Shown here: piece by piece, positions 11,812 through 23,900 of the stretch | How the letters are laid out: each line of letters begins with the position of its first letter | How positions within the stretch are numbered: the stretch's first letter is position 1 | From: Macrosoma leucophasiata | Taxonomy: Eukaryota; Arthropoda; Insecta; Lepidoptera; Hedylidae | DNA: 64,000 nt | NCBI GenBank assembly: GCA_036365455.1 | Contig: JAWQUS010000007.1 | Location: 15,578,001 to 15,642,000 of the forward strand | Direction of reading: 5' to 3' | Made by a program: the position numbers and the translations under genes | Notes under the pieces: model-generated | What the model saw: the letters and a program-made list of their open reading frames with translations, nothing else | What the model was told of the DNA's origin: nothing | The model's database searches: none

Positions 11812-12050
11812 TGTATCTTCACGCCAAGTCCCTTACGGGGTAGGCAGCGAGTGTGGAGCGCCAGATATCCCGGTCCGACACACCTCCCGTCCTTCTTCTA
11901 CATTCATCATCTCTTCAGACATGCACGCCGATTCCTAAAACTTCTGACCCCATCATCAGACAGTACTCGACCTATTTGGTCATGGTAGATCAGTCTTGTT
12001 CTTCCTGGGCCTCTGCAACCATCCACATACGAATGGTATTTTCTTAGTCA
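11812..12050 (-). mobile_element. RTE-type LINE, 3' fragment
   Basis: The reverse complement matches 54670-54902 of the RTE at 53.5 kb: end of the protein, 3' UTR, and GGGACTTGGCGTGAAGATA at the end. It is 5'-truncated. It reads ACCAAATAGG where the 53.5-kb copy reads ACCAAATTAGG, so it helps show that the latter has a frame-shifting extra T. This copy is itself broken by a deletion in the coding part. Confidence 0.8.
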
Positions 12051-12097
12051 TATAAGTGTATGTATGCGTGCGTTCATACGTGAGTGCTAAGCTCAAT

Positions 12098-12310
12098 GGT
12101 ATCAATAAAAATATTTGTCATCGAGAAATAAGCACAGTTGTTCTGTTGTAATAGGAGCCGGCTCCGCTATATTGCAGACGAGTGCTCCTCGAACGATATT
12201 TGCCGCGACCTTCACTCGAGCACGCTGTTTGCCATACAAACACTCGTAGCTCGTAGTTAACTCTGGATACCGCTCTACTACGACTCACTCGACTCATACC
12301 TAATATCTGC
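12098..12310 (+). repeat. Three-copy direct repeat D, copy 1
   Basis: About 200 bases shared with 12844-13045 and 13391-13590: AATATTTGTC start, GGAGCCGGCTCCGC palindrome, ATTGCAG.CGAGTGCT, then CTCGTAGCTCGTAGTTAACT and CTCGACTCATA.. end. No coding frame is conserved among copies. Function and class are unknown. Confidence 0.7.
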
Positions 12311-12554
12311 TACATACATGTTAATTGAACTTTATACTATATTATGTTATTACAAACTATATATTTACCGAAACCAGGTAGAAAGTCTTGAAACTTAATT
12401 TTTTTATTTAAATAAAAAATACGAATATCTATAATTCGTACTTCAGTTCACTTATCATGTGCTTATGATAATGATAGGTTTTAATAAATTTTCTCTTGAG
12501 ATTGATTTACACCTGCACAATTTCGCGAACGTTTCGATGACTTTGTAATACTTA

Positions 12555-12672
12555 TTAAGGGGTCGTCCATTAATCACGTGATGTTTTACCGTCACTTTGA
12601 CGGGGGTCCTCCCCCTTGGTGATACGTGGTAAGGTTTTAGACTAACACTCCCACCTCCACCTAAGATCACGT
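12555..12672 (+). repeat. MITE-like repeat starting AGGGGTCGTCCATTAAT
   Basis: The phrase GGGGTCGTCCATTAATCACG followed by a C-rich middle and ending CACGTGTATTTA resembles a widespread insect short repeat that I know with this start. The match is from memory and boundaries are approximate. Confidence 0.35.
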
Positions 12673-12694
12673 GTATTTAACTGTAGTATTTATT

Positions 12695-12805
12695 TTTCGC
12701 AATAACACATGAACTTTAGAAATGAAAGAAAAAAAACAAAAAGAAAAATTTGACTTCGGGCAGGAATCGAACCTGCGACCTCAGGATAACCAGTCCAGCC
12801 GCTTA
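12695..12805 (-). mobile_element. tRNA-derived SINE, family C, 5'-truncated
   Basis: The reverse complement reads from within the tRNA-like head (GGCTGGACTGGTTATCCTGA, GGTTCGATTCC, CCCGAAGTC) into AAATTTTTCTTTTTG. The first part of the tRNA-like head is lost and replaced by TATATATA. Confidence 0.75.
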
Positions 12806-12843
12806 TATATATAAATCTGACTTAATATTTGAGTAGCCAGTAA

Positions 12844-13045
12844 AATGGTAAAGATATTTATCAGCAAGATGTAAACAGTACTGCAACAGGAACCTGCTCC
12901 GCGATATTGCAGGTGAGTGCTACTCGAGCGACATTCGCCGCGTCCCTTACTCGAGTGCGCTGTTTGCGCTACAAATACGCGTAGCTCGTAGCTAACTCCG
13001 AATACCGCTCTGTTACGATTCGCTCAACTCATATCCATATATTAA
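12844..13045 (+). repeat. Three-copy direct repeat D, copy 2
   Basis: Aligns with the copies at 12098 and 13391, with point changes (for example CCTGCTCCGCG where the others have CCGGCTCCGC). The three are spaced about 550-750 bases apart in the same orientation, with unrelated SINE fragments between them. Confidence 0.7.
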
Positions 13046-13056
13046 AATTAAATATA

Positions 13057-13214
13057 TGTCATGAAGGCTGCAAACAAGCGCGCAGTTCACATTGATGTTA
13101 AGTGATAACTGCAGCCTATAATCCACACAAAGACCAGAGGTCAAAATGTAGATACGTTGCCACCCCTGAGACCTTAGTTGTTATGTCTCTGTGATAGTTA
13201 TTACGGGGCCAATT
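13057..13214 (-). repeat. Interspersed repeat family P, truncated
   Basis: Holds the poly(A)-side half of the family (ATGAAGGCTGCAAACAAG to TAGTTATTACGGGGCCA on the plus strand). The hairpin-bearing end is missing, as expected for a 5'-truncated retroposed copy. Confidence 0.7.
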
Positions 13215-13390
13215 ATATCATGTAAATATCAGAATTTTATGCGTTTAAAGGCATCGTATTTTATAAACGACTTTACGCTTTCACAACTTCAGCAATTTAA
13301 TAATACTTCTTAAATCAAGAAATTTATTTAAAAAAGAACTGATTTGCCAGTTTTGCCAATTAAACGGAAATACTTTAACCGTAAGTAAAA

Positions 13391-13590
13391 TGACAAAAAT
13401 ATTTGTCGGCGAGATGTAAGCAGTGCTGAAACAGGAGCCGGCTCCGCGGTATTGCAGGTGAGTGCTCCTCGAGCGATATTTGCCGCGCCCTTCACTCGGG
13501 CCCGCTGTTTGCGCTACAAACACTCGTAGCTCGTAGCTAACTCCGGATACCGCTCTGCTACGATTCGCTCAACTCATATCCAATATATTG
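13391..13590 (+). repeat. Three-copy direct repeat D, copy 3
   Basis: The GC-richest copy of the set, with GGAGCCGGCTCCGCGGTATT and CGCTACAAACACTCGTAG. It is closer to copy 2 than to copy 1 at its start and end. Confidence 0.7.
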
Positions 13591-13758
13591 CTGAATGGCC
13601 TAGTGTTTAATTTAATTGCTACATGACTTTCTTGTCTTTCTTATCGATCATGTCCACCAATATTACTAGTTTTATGTTCATATTTCCAGAAATTCCACCA
13701 GGAAAGTGCGTTATTCAAGTACGGAGTCGCGGACGTACGAGTAAGTTAGTTTAGATAT

Positions 13759-14100
13759 AGCAGGGTTTCTCAATCTTTTCTCAACTCAAACGGTTTCTTT
13801 CGGCTCCACGTAGCCCCGTTAAAATGTTTCCAGGTGACAGCGAACCCCTTAACTAACTAATTAAATCCCCCCAAAGAAAACAATAATATTGACTATTATA
13901 AAAATATAATAATGTTTTTATTTCAATAAAAGGTAACAAATAAAGTACCAAAATAAATATTTTTACTACTATTATTGTGATGGATGTGCTTGTTTCTTGT
14001 CCATCACAAATTCTGACTCGGCATGAAGTCGATTTAGAGTAAATCTTGTCGCGAACGAATGGCGAGCCCTGAGGGGTTCGCGTACTCCACTTTGCTCAAT
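13759..14100 (+). mobile_element. Possible hAT-like element remnant
   Basis: The start CAGGGTTTCTCAATCTTTTC resembles the terminal repeat of many hAT transposons. GAACCCCTT and CCCTGAGGGGTTCGCG follow. I do not see a matching inverted terminus or an 8-bp duplication, so this is a weak call. Confidence 0.3.
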
Positions 14101-14498
14101 AGGCTAATATTTTTGGTTTAAAAATGTTTTATACATATAAGTCAAACAGAAATAAGTAGATATATAGCACATGCACCACAGAACCAAGTTATATATTATC
14201 GAAGAAGTTCCTGGTCATCAAAAAATGCAGATTAGACTTTGTCTGAACACAAATAAGGTACCGACTTGATCGGCCGACCGTTTCTTGATTTTCCGATGAT
14301 ATAATTATAAAATAAACCAGCAATGCAAAATCATGCAATACCCATAAATTAAAGTATATTACTTATTTATACCTCGATAGGTCTATGAATATAAATTAGT
14401 TTAACTATAAAAAAATAGATACGTACGTATATCGATTTTAACTTTCCAACATGTTTTTCTTCAAGTGCATTAGCCGAAGGAATATAACAAAATAATTA

Positions 14499-14818
14499 AG
14501 ATTTAATTGTAATAGGTATATAGTATCCTATTATTTATATGTGCTATTTACTAATAGGTTTGAAGTCGGTGCCAAGCGACAAATATGAATACGAGCAAAT
14601 TAATACACTGAACAAAACCAAAACCAGCGGATTGTGGGTGTTTGCATGTATGCTTGAATTAATGCATTTACCTCTGCCTACCCCTTCGGGGACTATAGGC
14701 GTGAAGTTACGTTTAGATGATATGCCTACTTTAGTGATTTTGGCTTGGCACCGACTTCAAACCTATTAGTAAATAGCACATATAAATAATAGGTAGTATA
14801 TAATTACAATTAAATCTT
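14499..14818. mobile_element. Long foldback element with near-perfect inverted arms
   Basis: Left arm 14499-14578 and right arm 14741-14818 are reverse complements: perfect for about 50 bases next to the loop (TTTGAAGTCGGTGCCAAGC on one side, GCTTGGCACCGACTTCAAA on the other), then imperfect. The 160-base loop contains at about 14633-14717 the 3' tail of SINE family B (CTACCCCTTCGGGGACTATA, then GGCGTGAAGTTAC). No transposase. Confidence 0.75.
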
Positions 14819-15988
14819 TATAATTTTTTACTTTTCAGTTTTGAAGTCGGTTTTTCTTAACGTAGTTATATTTATTTAATACTTTTTAGTTTATTGCTGC
14901 ATTGTCAATTAGATAAATGTTCACATCTGTTACATTTGTAAGATACCTAATTTAAATTGTTTAGGTGTATCGATACAAAATTATTACACGAACTATACGA
15001 AATCAATGAAAAAATTTTATCCACGAAGGAGTTAATAAGCTGTGTTGTGTCGTCGATGGGTAAATGTGTCATTGTCATTTATTGTCATCTTGTTGTCATG
15101 CGCATTAGGACTATCTAGGACGTCAGTGGGTTCAACGCACTGTATGACAACTCGACGTCTATTTAGTCTGAGGTGAAAGTAAATAAAAAAATGCTCATAA
15201 AATAAAAACTGAGGTGCCTATCTGAATCAAATTTTTATGGGACCAATTCGAAACCATTCCGCATCAAACAAAAAGAAGAAGAATTACGTAAATCCAGAAA
15301 TCTAGGCGAAATTCGCGTACATACATAAAAAAAAAAATACCGGCCGAATTGAGAACCTTCTCGTTTTTTGAACTCGGTTAATAATAATGTGTTACACTCA
15401 ACCTGTAATCCTATAAACATACACTTTATTAGCGAACATGAACTTAGTTTTAAAACAATTGCAAAATAATTTAAAATTTCTTTTGTGCCACTCACGAATC
15501 CCGTTCATTTCCTAGCAACAGATCACAGAGTAAAATCAGAGATTATTATTTTCTTTGCACTACGTTAGATCGTTGTTAAACTGTATTGTCTTTTCAAATA
15601 TTTACTTCTTTTTACAGGTAAATCAGCAAGTAATCTTGTATATTTTCATGCACAAATGGGCTCAGGCCACAACAATGGAGAAAAACTGTGATTGTTAGCT
15701 TGGATACTGCGAAAGTAGTTGATCCGCTACAGCAGTGTATTTTTTTTAGAATTTAATCAAGACCTGAATTGGTCAAGAAACTTCCTACGATATTCATTCT
15801 GCATACTAAAAATATGTTGAAGTAAAATCTCAACTTGCAATGTTATATAGTCAATAGTTCGTGCGATGCAGTCTATATTCGCTGGGTCTACACAAATCGA
15901 AAGCATGTCATAGAAAGTAGAACTAGATCTATATCTGAAGTCGAGTACACTCTGGAGCCGATTTCTGATTGGAGACAAGTAGAAGTCC
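14819..15988. other. AT-rich stretch with no gene recognised
   Basis: No supportable coding sequence, RNA gene or repeat. Confidence 0.45.
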
Positions 15989-15990
15989 AA

Positions 15991-16027
15991 TTTAACCCCT
16001 CAAAGATTGTGTCTTTGAGGGGTTGAA
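15991..16027. repeat. Short hairpin
   Basis: TTTAACCCCTCAAAGA and TCTTTGAGGGGTTGAA pair almost fully around a TTGTG loop. No T-tract follows directly, and nothing links it to a transcript. Confidence 0.6.
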
Positions 16028-17010
16028 TTAAACTGTTGTACGCTTACGGATAAAAAAAAACTCAATTCACTGTAGCGCCGCAGTTTCATGGTATGTTGTA
16101 CTGGCAATATAACAACGCCCAGTATATGCCTATGTTTGTGTTAGGGATTTGGTTCAATTGTCTTCTGAGAGGTATCACAAAATCGTATTACTTAACATCC
16201 TTACAAGGTTACTGAGTAAAGTAAGGCAACTTTCTAACTTTATTCAGTAAGAAAGTCTGTCATTTCTGGCACAGAGGAGTCAAGTCATTGGCTATCCTGG
16301 TGTTTCAAATGTGGTGGTTTATTGGTGTAGTGACTCAAAATGAGTCTTGGCATCTGATACTAGAATGCGCCATTTTTGTCGCTCGCCAGTTTCCGACCTG
16401 AAGGTCACTGAGATCCCCTAGCGCCGCATAACTCCCGTGATACCTGGAACGACCAACTATTTTATTAGTGTCCCCTACCAATGTCTATAGAAGGGTACGC
16501 TAACCACTGGCTATAAGCATTCAGCCTGTCCTGAATGCTTCTCTATCAATCTATGAGCATAAAACAATATCTTTACAAAACGATTGAAGACATTCAGTAT
16601 TACACATATCGAGCATAGTCAGAGACAATGTCTTCAAACAATTCCAAGTAATCCCAACGCAGCGAAGAAGTGTTTACGTTCCAGTGATGTTTGTAAGCAA
16701 TATGTGTAAAAATGCAAACGAGACGAATACAAAGAGTGCGCGGCATGCCATCCAACCTTACTCATGCTCGTCTGTATCTCGCGACCGCCCCATCTCGCGC
16801 AAATATTTTGCCGTCGTCACATTTCCACGCTCCAACAGTTATTTTCATAAGTTTAATAATATTTCACCTACCATAAAACCGCTACGTGGAAAATTATGCC
16901 CAAGCGTAGTCATTCCTAAGACATGACATGTTATTATTTATCAATGAAATACACTTATTATGCCTCTCTCTTATAATTAATTTTTAATGACTGCAACTTC
17001 ACTTCACTAC

Positions 17011-17160
17011 ACTGGTGGTAGAGCTACAGTGACTAATCTACTAGCCAATAAATGGTAATGGTGACAAACTATCGTTGTCCGGTAAGGTGGTAATGCACAG
17101 CCCTGTAATTTGCGGCACAGGAGCATAATATCTTAGACTTCAGGAGTTGCAATACATCTA
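17011..17160 (+). repeat. Interspersed repeat family P, partial
   Basis: Starts ACTGGTGGTAGAGCTACAGT and continues to CAGGAGTTGCAATACATCT. The A-rich 3' half is absent and divergence is high. Confidence 0.65.
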
Positions 17161-17169
17161 CTCGTACAT

Positions 17170-19722
17170 TAATATTCCTTCATTCTTTTATGTAGATGTT
17201 TATCAATCACAATATCAATGAAAATTGTCTGCTTGTTAGCCACTTCAGGACATAACAAACTTTATTGATTACTACAAAAATATGTGACAAATAAACGCTA
17301 GACAATAGTTTCAATGGAACAGTTAAACAGTAGTAGAAAAGTATGTTGAAAAACCTGGGCGTTCGTTTCGTTGAATTGTACAAAAATACAAGAATGAGAA
17401 AAATAATATACTGTAACAAGAGAACTATATTTGAAACAGCGATGTTGACCTTTTTGACCTAAAATAACCTTTTCTAAGTACTACAGTCCATACGTGAGTC
17501 ACATAAGTTGATGGAAATAAATAGTCACTCCTCCGCAATCCAAGTTTATATTTGGTTTTAGTAGTTATTTTATTGCAACTTTCCGTCACATATTTTTATC
17601 CAAACGCAAATACAATGCTATGCACGAGGCTAAGTATTTCGGCTATAATTACGTTCCGGTTATACCTATTACCCTGCCCTGTTCTGATTACATAAGAGGA
17701 ACACGATAGAGATTAACAGTGTAGACAGCTCAGATTATTCCTACACTGTTACCGTCAACCTCTTCAATAGATGCTCATATCAGCAATAAAATATCTAAAA
17801 TTATCTGTTAACAGTCAAAAAAAAAATTACTATACTTACACATAATGCCTACATACAGAAGGTAAAGGTCGTTGTAAAATAATTCACATGGCCATAGTAC
17901 TAAAATGAATTCATAATACGAGTATATACCTAAATGTATTTGTCCCAAATTTGACTGCTCACACCCTTTTCGTGAAATACTCCATAATGACAAGAGGCGT
18001 TCTCGTATTAAGTAAATCAAATTGCGGCTTGTTCACATTTAGCGTTACAAACGAGGCTCTCCCACCATTTTAAGGAACCTCTTTTATAGATACGTATACC
18101 TACAAATATGCCTTTGTGATTCATCGCGCACGTGGATCATCACGATAATTTTACTTCGTATTCTGATAAAGGCTCTCCTATCAGAAGTTGTTGGAATAGC
18201 ATTCTCACACAACAAGAAACGTAAATTGCCTGTATTTAAATATATCCACGTTTATTTTCCTTTCTGGGTCTCAATTCATTTGGCTGAAAGACAATGAAAG
18301 GAATAATTTATCCATGAATATTAATGAACTAGGATTCGCACTCATCTCTTTTGCGCACGCTTTTATTGCGTATTAATATAATGGCTTCAGAATACCTACC
18401 AGTACATCGATAAATCTTTCTAATTTACTCCGCTCATGCGTTGTGATATATACGTTATTCGTTATATTTGATGACCACAATTGCTTCGAGCATGTGAAAA
18501 TCACTTATCTCATGGCAATAAATATAGGTACTTCGATCATTCCGTTTCCATCGCTTATTGTCACTTTAATAACGAGTTAATAAATATAACTTCTACCCTA
18601 TATTTTGTGAGAGATGAAGGCTGAGCTATACAAACATGTGTATGTGCATAAGTCACCATTTTTTTTTTCGAATTTTTGTTTTCTTCGCGTCTGTTCGTTC
18701 GAGCCCATTATTAGCTGTGAAGCCGATTTCAAGGGTCTTCCCTTTTTAAAACCAAAATATAACATATTTATCAATTTGATATGAATCTACTACCTAAAAC
18801 TAACAATAGACACCGAAATAGACACATATCATCAAAACAAATCTTCGAAATCTTGAGATTTATTTCAAGCCGCAGTGTTTTATGTAGAACTGTATCCTAG
18901 CCTACGCTTAAATAAATCTGTTGGTAAGCTGTAGTAAGTTTTATTACAACTTGGAGTTTAGGCGAGAGTTCGTTTGGAGTGGTTCAAGTCAGTTGAAGCT
19001 GGCTAAATGTTTGCTTTGTTAGCGTACATCGGTCGCTTCGGAACAAGCTTCACCGAGAACCTAGAAATAACCGAATACGCAGTGTTATTATTATCATCAT
19101 GGGCACAATAGCAATTAGCTCTGGGCACAATATCTCAATCTCAAGGATTCTGAACACTCGATGTGGCATAACAGTCAATGTACCGGATAGACGGTGCGGT
19201 TACATAGTGATTGGAACAGGATCATAACATTATCAACGTATCGGACGTTCAAACTTTTTTTAGTAAAAAGTGCTTTTAAAAACCTCATAGTTGAAGTGGA
19301 ATTTTTAATGTACACATAGTAAAAAACAGCCTTAAAAACGTATTAGATGAAACTATCTTTATTGATTTTTTCACCTGAACATAACTTCACATCTATATTT
19401 TTACCGTAGACTTATATTATACTAAATAATATATATTCACTTTATGGTGCACGCATGTTGCCATGTTTAGTAATGTTCTTTTAAGACCAAAGAGATATTC
19501 AGGGTCATGTCAAAACGAGTGAAAGTTTTGCTCAAAAGCCAAATTTTGAAGATGGCGCTAAGAATCTTCTGAATTGCGAAAAACTATATCTTTCCGAGAG
19601 TAATATCCCGGTCGGTAAATATATTTATAGACCTCATAACATCTACAAAAATAACAAAATAAAAATATAAGTAGAATTTATGGACTCCACTATGACGTGA
19701 CGTGACGACCCCATCGCCTTTC
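17170..19722. other. AT-rich stretch with no gene recognised
   Basis: No repeat of the window's families and no supportable frame. A somewhat GC-richer patch near 18960-19080 has no recognisable motif. Confidence 0.45.
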
Positions 19723-19967
19723 ACTGGTGGTAGAGCTCCAGTGACGGGGCCCGCGGGCGTTGGCACCACCGCATTACCTAATGTACTTGACGCTAAATTT
19801 ACGGCCCTGTAATCCGGCACAGAGGCATAACACCTCGGGTCTGAGGAGTGGTAACGCATCTGCATTTTGACCTCTGGTCTTTGTGTTAGTGTCTATTGGC
19901 TGCAGTCATCACTTAACATCAATCTGAACTGCATGCCTTTTTGCCACTTTCATAACATAAAAAAATC
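19723..19967 (+). repeat. Interspersed repeat family P, near full length
   Basis: Starts ACTGGTGGTAGAGCTCCAGT, has the GCATTACCTAA and GGCACAGAGGCATAACACCT phrases, and ends in an A-rich tail (CATAACATAAAAAAA). The section around the CACTATCG phrase is shortened relative to other copies. Confidence 0.75.
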
Positions 19968-20029
19968 GCTTATTAGTGAAAGAGAAATTTCCCCTTGTGC
20001 AGTCAGGACCAACAATAGCCAACTATTCC

Positions 20030-20125
20030 AATAGGATAGGTGCAATAACGCAGGATGGGCACCAGCTTGCGATCGCTAATCCGCATGTCAGTCGTGGCGA
20101 TTATGACATATTCCCCTAGATGTTG
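20030..20125 (+). mobile_element. RTE-type LINE, 5'-end fragment
   Basis: GATGGGCACCAGCTTGCGATCGC followed by TCGTGGCGATTATGACAT matches, in reverse complement, the upstream/N-terminal part of the RTE at 38951-40681 (near 40440-40530). Only this small 5' part is present, which is unusual for a LINE. Confidence 0.6.
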
Positions 20126-20394
20126 CACAACAGTGTACGGACGTTTGGCTAAAATAACTCTTAACATCAATATTAACTATCAAAAATATTTAGGTATAAA
20201 TAGGTCAGATATGTACATATGCATAGGCATATGGCGCTCAATTCATTCTATAAAATAATAAAGTTTCTTTTATAGCCTCTCTTCGCGCCAATAAAGCCGT
20301 CACCATTACCTTACCCAGATGCGACTTCAATACTATTTGTAACACATTCACTGCCAAACATTTTAATAGCCCAGCCCAGAAAGGCCAAAAATAA

Positions 20395-21000
20395 ACAAAT
20401 ACACGAATTTCGAATTTTACATTTATAAATCATAATCATAAATCATAAATCATTTATTTTAGTCGACTATTACTTGCGAACTTGTAAAGCCAACTTAGGC
20501 GTGATAGTTTTTCTTTTAATTTCGTTATAATATATGTAGCTACTATTGCCGTTATGTTTGAATTTCTAAAAACAACCGTTTAGTTGGTAGAGGGGGTGTC
20601 GGTTGCCTAAGTAGCATAGTTGGCAATAGATGGCGCTGCTGCAACCATAAAGCAATGCAATAAATGTGAAAGAAAGATTTGACAAATCGGGCAGGACTTC
20701 AGTAGCTCAATTGGAAGAGCAGCTGGACTAGATTCCCAGTAGGCCGCGAGTTCGAGTCTTGCCTGTAGTCAAATTTTTCTTTCCATTTTTCTTTAAATAA
20801 AATACCCTAAATCATTTTATTTTTCATGTTTTTATTCTATCACTTTGTCGGCGTGATTAACCTGTATACTTGTGCCAAATTTCAAGTCTCTAGTACAATA
20901 GTTTTTGCGCTAAACCACTGACGGACAGACAGACAGACGGACATGGCATATAAGGGTTCCTTGTTACAGAATAGCCTTTTTACAGAACCCTTAAAAGGCT
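20395..21000 (+). mobile_element. Repeat family E, plus-strand copy, interrupted by a SINE
   Basis: Sections 20461-20600 and 20820-20960 are the reverse complement of 22210-22350 and 21870-22040 (for example AGTCGACTATTACTTGCGAA and ACTTTGTCGGCGTGATTAA). A family C SINE lies between them. Noncoding; it contains a GACA-repeat tract. Class uncertain. Confidence 0.65.
20693..20800 (+). mobile_element. tRNA-derived SINE, family C
   Basis: tRNA-like head GGACTTCAGTAGCTCAATTG with A box, then GAGTTCGAGTCTTGCC (B box) and GTAGTC, which can pair with GACTTC as a degenerate acceptor stem. AAATTTTTCTTTCC follows as in the other family C copies. The anticodon region differs most. It could be mistaken for a tRNA gene, but the shared downstream body marks it as a SINE. 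Confidence 0.75.
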
Positions 21001-21854
21001 ATGGTATGGTCGCTGGTTACATAAGCCTACTGTTTTTTTTTTTAATAGTGAATTATCAAAGTCATATCAGTTCTTGAACACATCTGAAACATATTTATAC
21101 CTAGCTACACAATTTATACGGGCGCAATGTTTAGTAGTACTTAACCCTTCTCCATCCGTACTTTACTTCGCAGTTGATACCCGTGTAAACACCTCGGGAA
21201 GATCAAAGAAAAAGTGCCTACTACTCCACATTGTCGTTCGTCCCTTCCCTCGTGTCGCAAATGGTTTTGCTATCTACCTTCCTACCCATTTCCAAGAGTT
21301 GTGTTTCCAAATGCTTTTCGTGAAGAATTTACTACATCACGGATGACACGGGCGCGGTAAACATTTAACATTCATATGAACAACGGCGTGTATTCTGCGA
21401 GAAATATTTGCTTGAAACAATGTTATAGAAAGTTATCTAGATGTTTATGAATTTCAATAAATATATTTCTTAACATCCACATATGCTCCTTGCTGGTAGA
21501 TATTTCAACAACTTTGTATCAGAAACATTGTTTCTCAGTAAATTGATAACAAATGTATTCAGTTAGTATTTCTGTTCCATGTTTTTACTTCAATTAATGG
21601 AAAATTAAATAAATAAGGCCACAAGCATAACATAGCTCCTAATTAACGCTCATTTTGAATACTGTGTAACAAGTCATCGTAAAACCTTTCCAAGCTTCGT
21701 CCAATTAAAGGAAAACGAGATGATGTCTCCTATTACATTATACATTTTGCCACTTTGTTTTATTTTCTTGATAATTTATAATAATATGACTAGTTAGTTG
21801 ATTTTAAGACTACAATTATACGTATAAATAGACAGATTCAATACGTTCTCGTTT

Positions 21855-22480
21855 TTAGGGTTCCAAAATAAACAAGGAAATCTTATAGTTTCGCCATGTC
21901 CGTCTGTCTGTCTGTCTGTTCGTCCACGGTTTAGCGCAAAAACTATTGGTACTAGAGACTTGAAATTTGGCACAAGTGTACACCTTAATCACGCCGACAA
22001 AGTGGTATAGTAAATAAAAACATGAAAAATAAAATTATTTAGGGTACCTCCCCTACATGTAACGCGAGGATATATTTTATTTTTCGTTTTCTATATAGTG
22101 TAAGATATCGTTGGATAGGTCTTTCAAAAATATTAAGGGTGTGCAAAAATCATTTCTCGATTTAGTAAACTGTTCGTGACTTATTAAGCTTTAAAGTGCC
22201 AATTTTCGTTAGAGTCAAGTGTTCCCCCCTCTACCAACTAAACAGTTGTTGATAGAGATTTAAACGTCACGGCAATGGCAGGTACATATAACGAAATTAA
22301 AAAGAAAACTATCACACTTGGCTTACAAGTTTGCGAGTAATAGTCGACCAAATGTATTTTACTCAAAAATTTCGAACATATACATAGAATTTTTTTTTTT
22401 TTGATTACATTATTCAAATTTTAAAACTGCGGAACCCTACACTGCGCTCGGCCCGACACTCACTTGACTGGTTTTTCATA
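21855..22480 (-). mobile_element. Repeat family E, minus-strand copy
   Basis: On the minus strand it starts near AACCAGTCAAGTGAGTGTCG, then GGGCCGAGCGCAGTGTAGGG and a long A tract. It ends near the GACA repeats and GGAACCCT. It is about 620 bases, noncoding, and the inverted partner of 20395-21000. Similar scraps occur near 10905-10975, 36160-36330 and 53058-53165. Confidence 0.65.
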
Positions 22481-22605
22481 TCAAACAGGATCTTATATCC
22501 CGGTTAGCTGGTACCTAATTTATGGCTCTGCCATTTCAGACACATGGATTAAACTTTAGACCGCAGGAATAAAAGGTCGTCTACATTGAAGATTCTAGTA
22601 TTATA

Positions 22606-23900
22606 TAAGGTTGGGGAAAAAGTTTCTTCGCATTTTTTAAGGTAATTCAAAACATTTTTTAATTTAGTTTATTTAAATTTAACTAAAGTATGTATGTACC
22701 ATATTGTTCGATAACCTTTTGCCATCTTGTAGGTAGGGACATGATCCCAAAAATATAAAAATTTGCTATAAAAATTTTGGGACTTCTCATCAAAATACCG
22801 CGACAAGTGGATTTGGCAGTCCTCTCGTGATGTTAACCTAACATTGCATAAAGAATTCTGAAGAGACCGAAACAGGTGGAAATCTGAAGGTGCAAGGTCA
22901 GGACTATACGGCGGATGCATTAACACCTCCCAGCCAAACTCTCTTAATTTTTGCTGAGTGGCTATAGATGTGTGAGGTCTAGCGTTATCATGATGAAACA
23001 CCACACCCCTTCTGTTGATCAATTCCGGCCGCTTTCTCTCAACTTCTTGCTTTAATCTCATCAGTCGTTCGCAGTAGAGTTCAGAATCGATAGTCCTGCC
23101 TGGTGGTAATAGCTCATAATGAATAATGCCCTTCCAATCCCACCACACACACAACATCACCTTATTGCGAGTTAACCCGGGTTTCGCCACAGTCTGTGAA
23201 GCCTGACCGGCCTTTGACCAAGACCTTTTTCGCACGTTCTTGTGGTACGTGATCCACTTTTCATCACCAGTTATCAGCTTCTTCAAAAATGATTCGGTTT
23301 CATTACGTCGTAATAAAGAATCACAAATGAGTACACGGTTCATTAGGTTTCTTTCAGTGAGCTCGTGAGGTACCCAAATATCGAGCTTTTTTTTTTACCC
23401 AGCTTTTTTCAAATGCGCCAAAACTGTTTTGTGATCAATTCTCAGTTCTTCAGCTACGTCGAAACTACTGATATGTCGATCATGCTCCACTTTTTCAAAA
23501 ATGGCATCCATTTTATCCGTAATAGGGCGACCAGAGCGAGGTGCATCTTTGATATCAAAATTTCCGGATTGAAAACGCTTAAACCAAATTTTTGCTACTC
23601 TCACAGACACTGCACTAGGTCCATAAACATCGCAATTTTTTTTTCGCGGCTTGCGTCGCATTTTCACCTTTTTTGTAGTAAAATTTTAAAATATATCGAA
23701 TTTCTTCATTTGACTCATCTTGACAGTACAAAAAACAAATGAAAATCACACATTTGCCTAATTTGAATTTGGAATTATGTTCTTTAAAATGTTAACTTGC
23801 AATGATACCAAAACCAGCCAGATACAAACACTACAGCCAAAGAGATTTTATTACAAGTTCATACATACTATAATGCGAAAAAACTTTTTCCCCAACCTAT
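22606..23900 (-). mobile_element. mariner element, copy 1
   Basis: Terminal inverted repeats TAAGGTTGGGGAAAAAGTTT (left) and AAACTTTTTCCCCAACCTAT (right) are flanked by TA at 22604-22605 and 23901-23902. Length is 1295 bases, with one transposase frame on the minus strand, now broken. A short duplication around ATATAAAAATTTGC near 22750 distinguishes it from copies 2 and 3. Confidence 0.93.
22669..23670 (-). pseudogene. mariner transposase, broken (copy 1)
   Basis: DD34D transposase that would cut and rejoin DNA at the terminal repeats. The C-terminal block (22669-23343 plus a few codons upstream) keeps TGDEKWITYH (first Asp), HHDNARPH (second Asp) and YSPDLAPSDFHLF (third Asp). The N-terminal helix-turn-helix block (23395-23667) keeps AKIWFKRFQSGNFD, SGRP and VLAHLKKAG. 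The two are separated by a nonsense codon at 23395-23397: the tyrosine codon seen in copy 2 is TAA here. A one-base excess in the poly-A run near 23640 puts the first about 30 codons out of frame, and the small insertion near 22750 changes the C-terminal tail. It cannot make a full protein. Confidence 0.9.

Noticed and set aside
23365..23742. Plus-strand frames opposite the mariner transposases (also near 29647-29994 and 59477-59926)
   Set aside because: Antisense shadows that recur in all three copies because the copies are nearly identical; the minus strand has the DD34D motifs.
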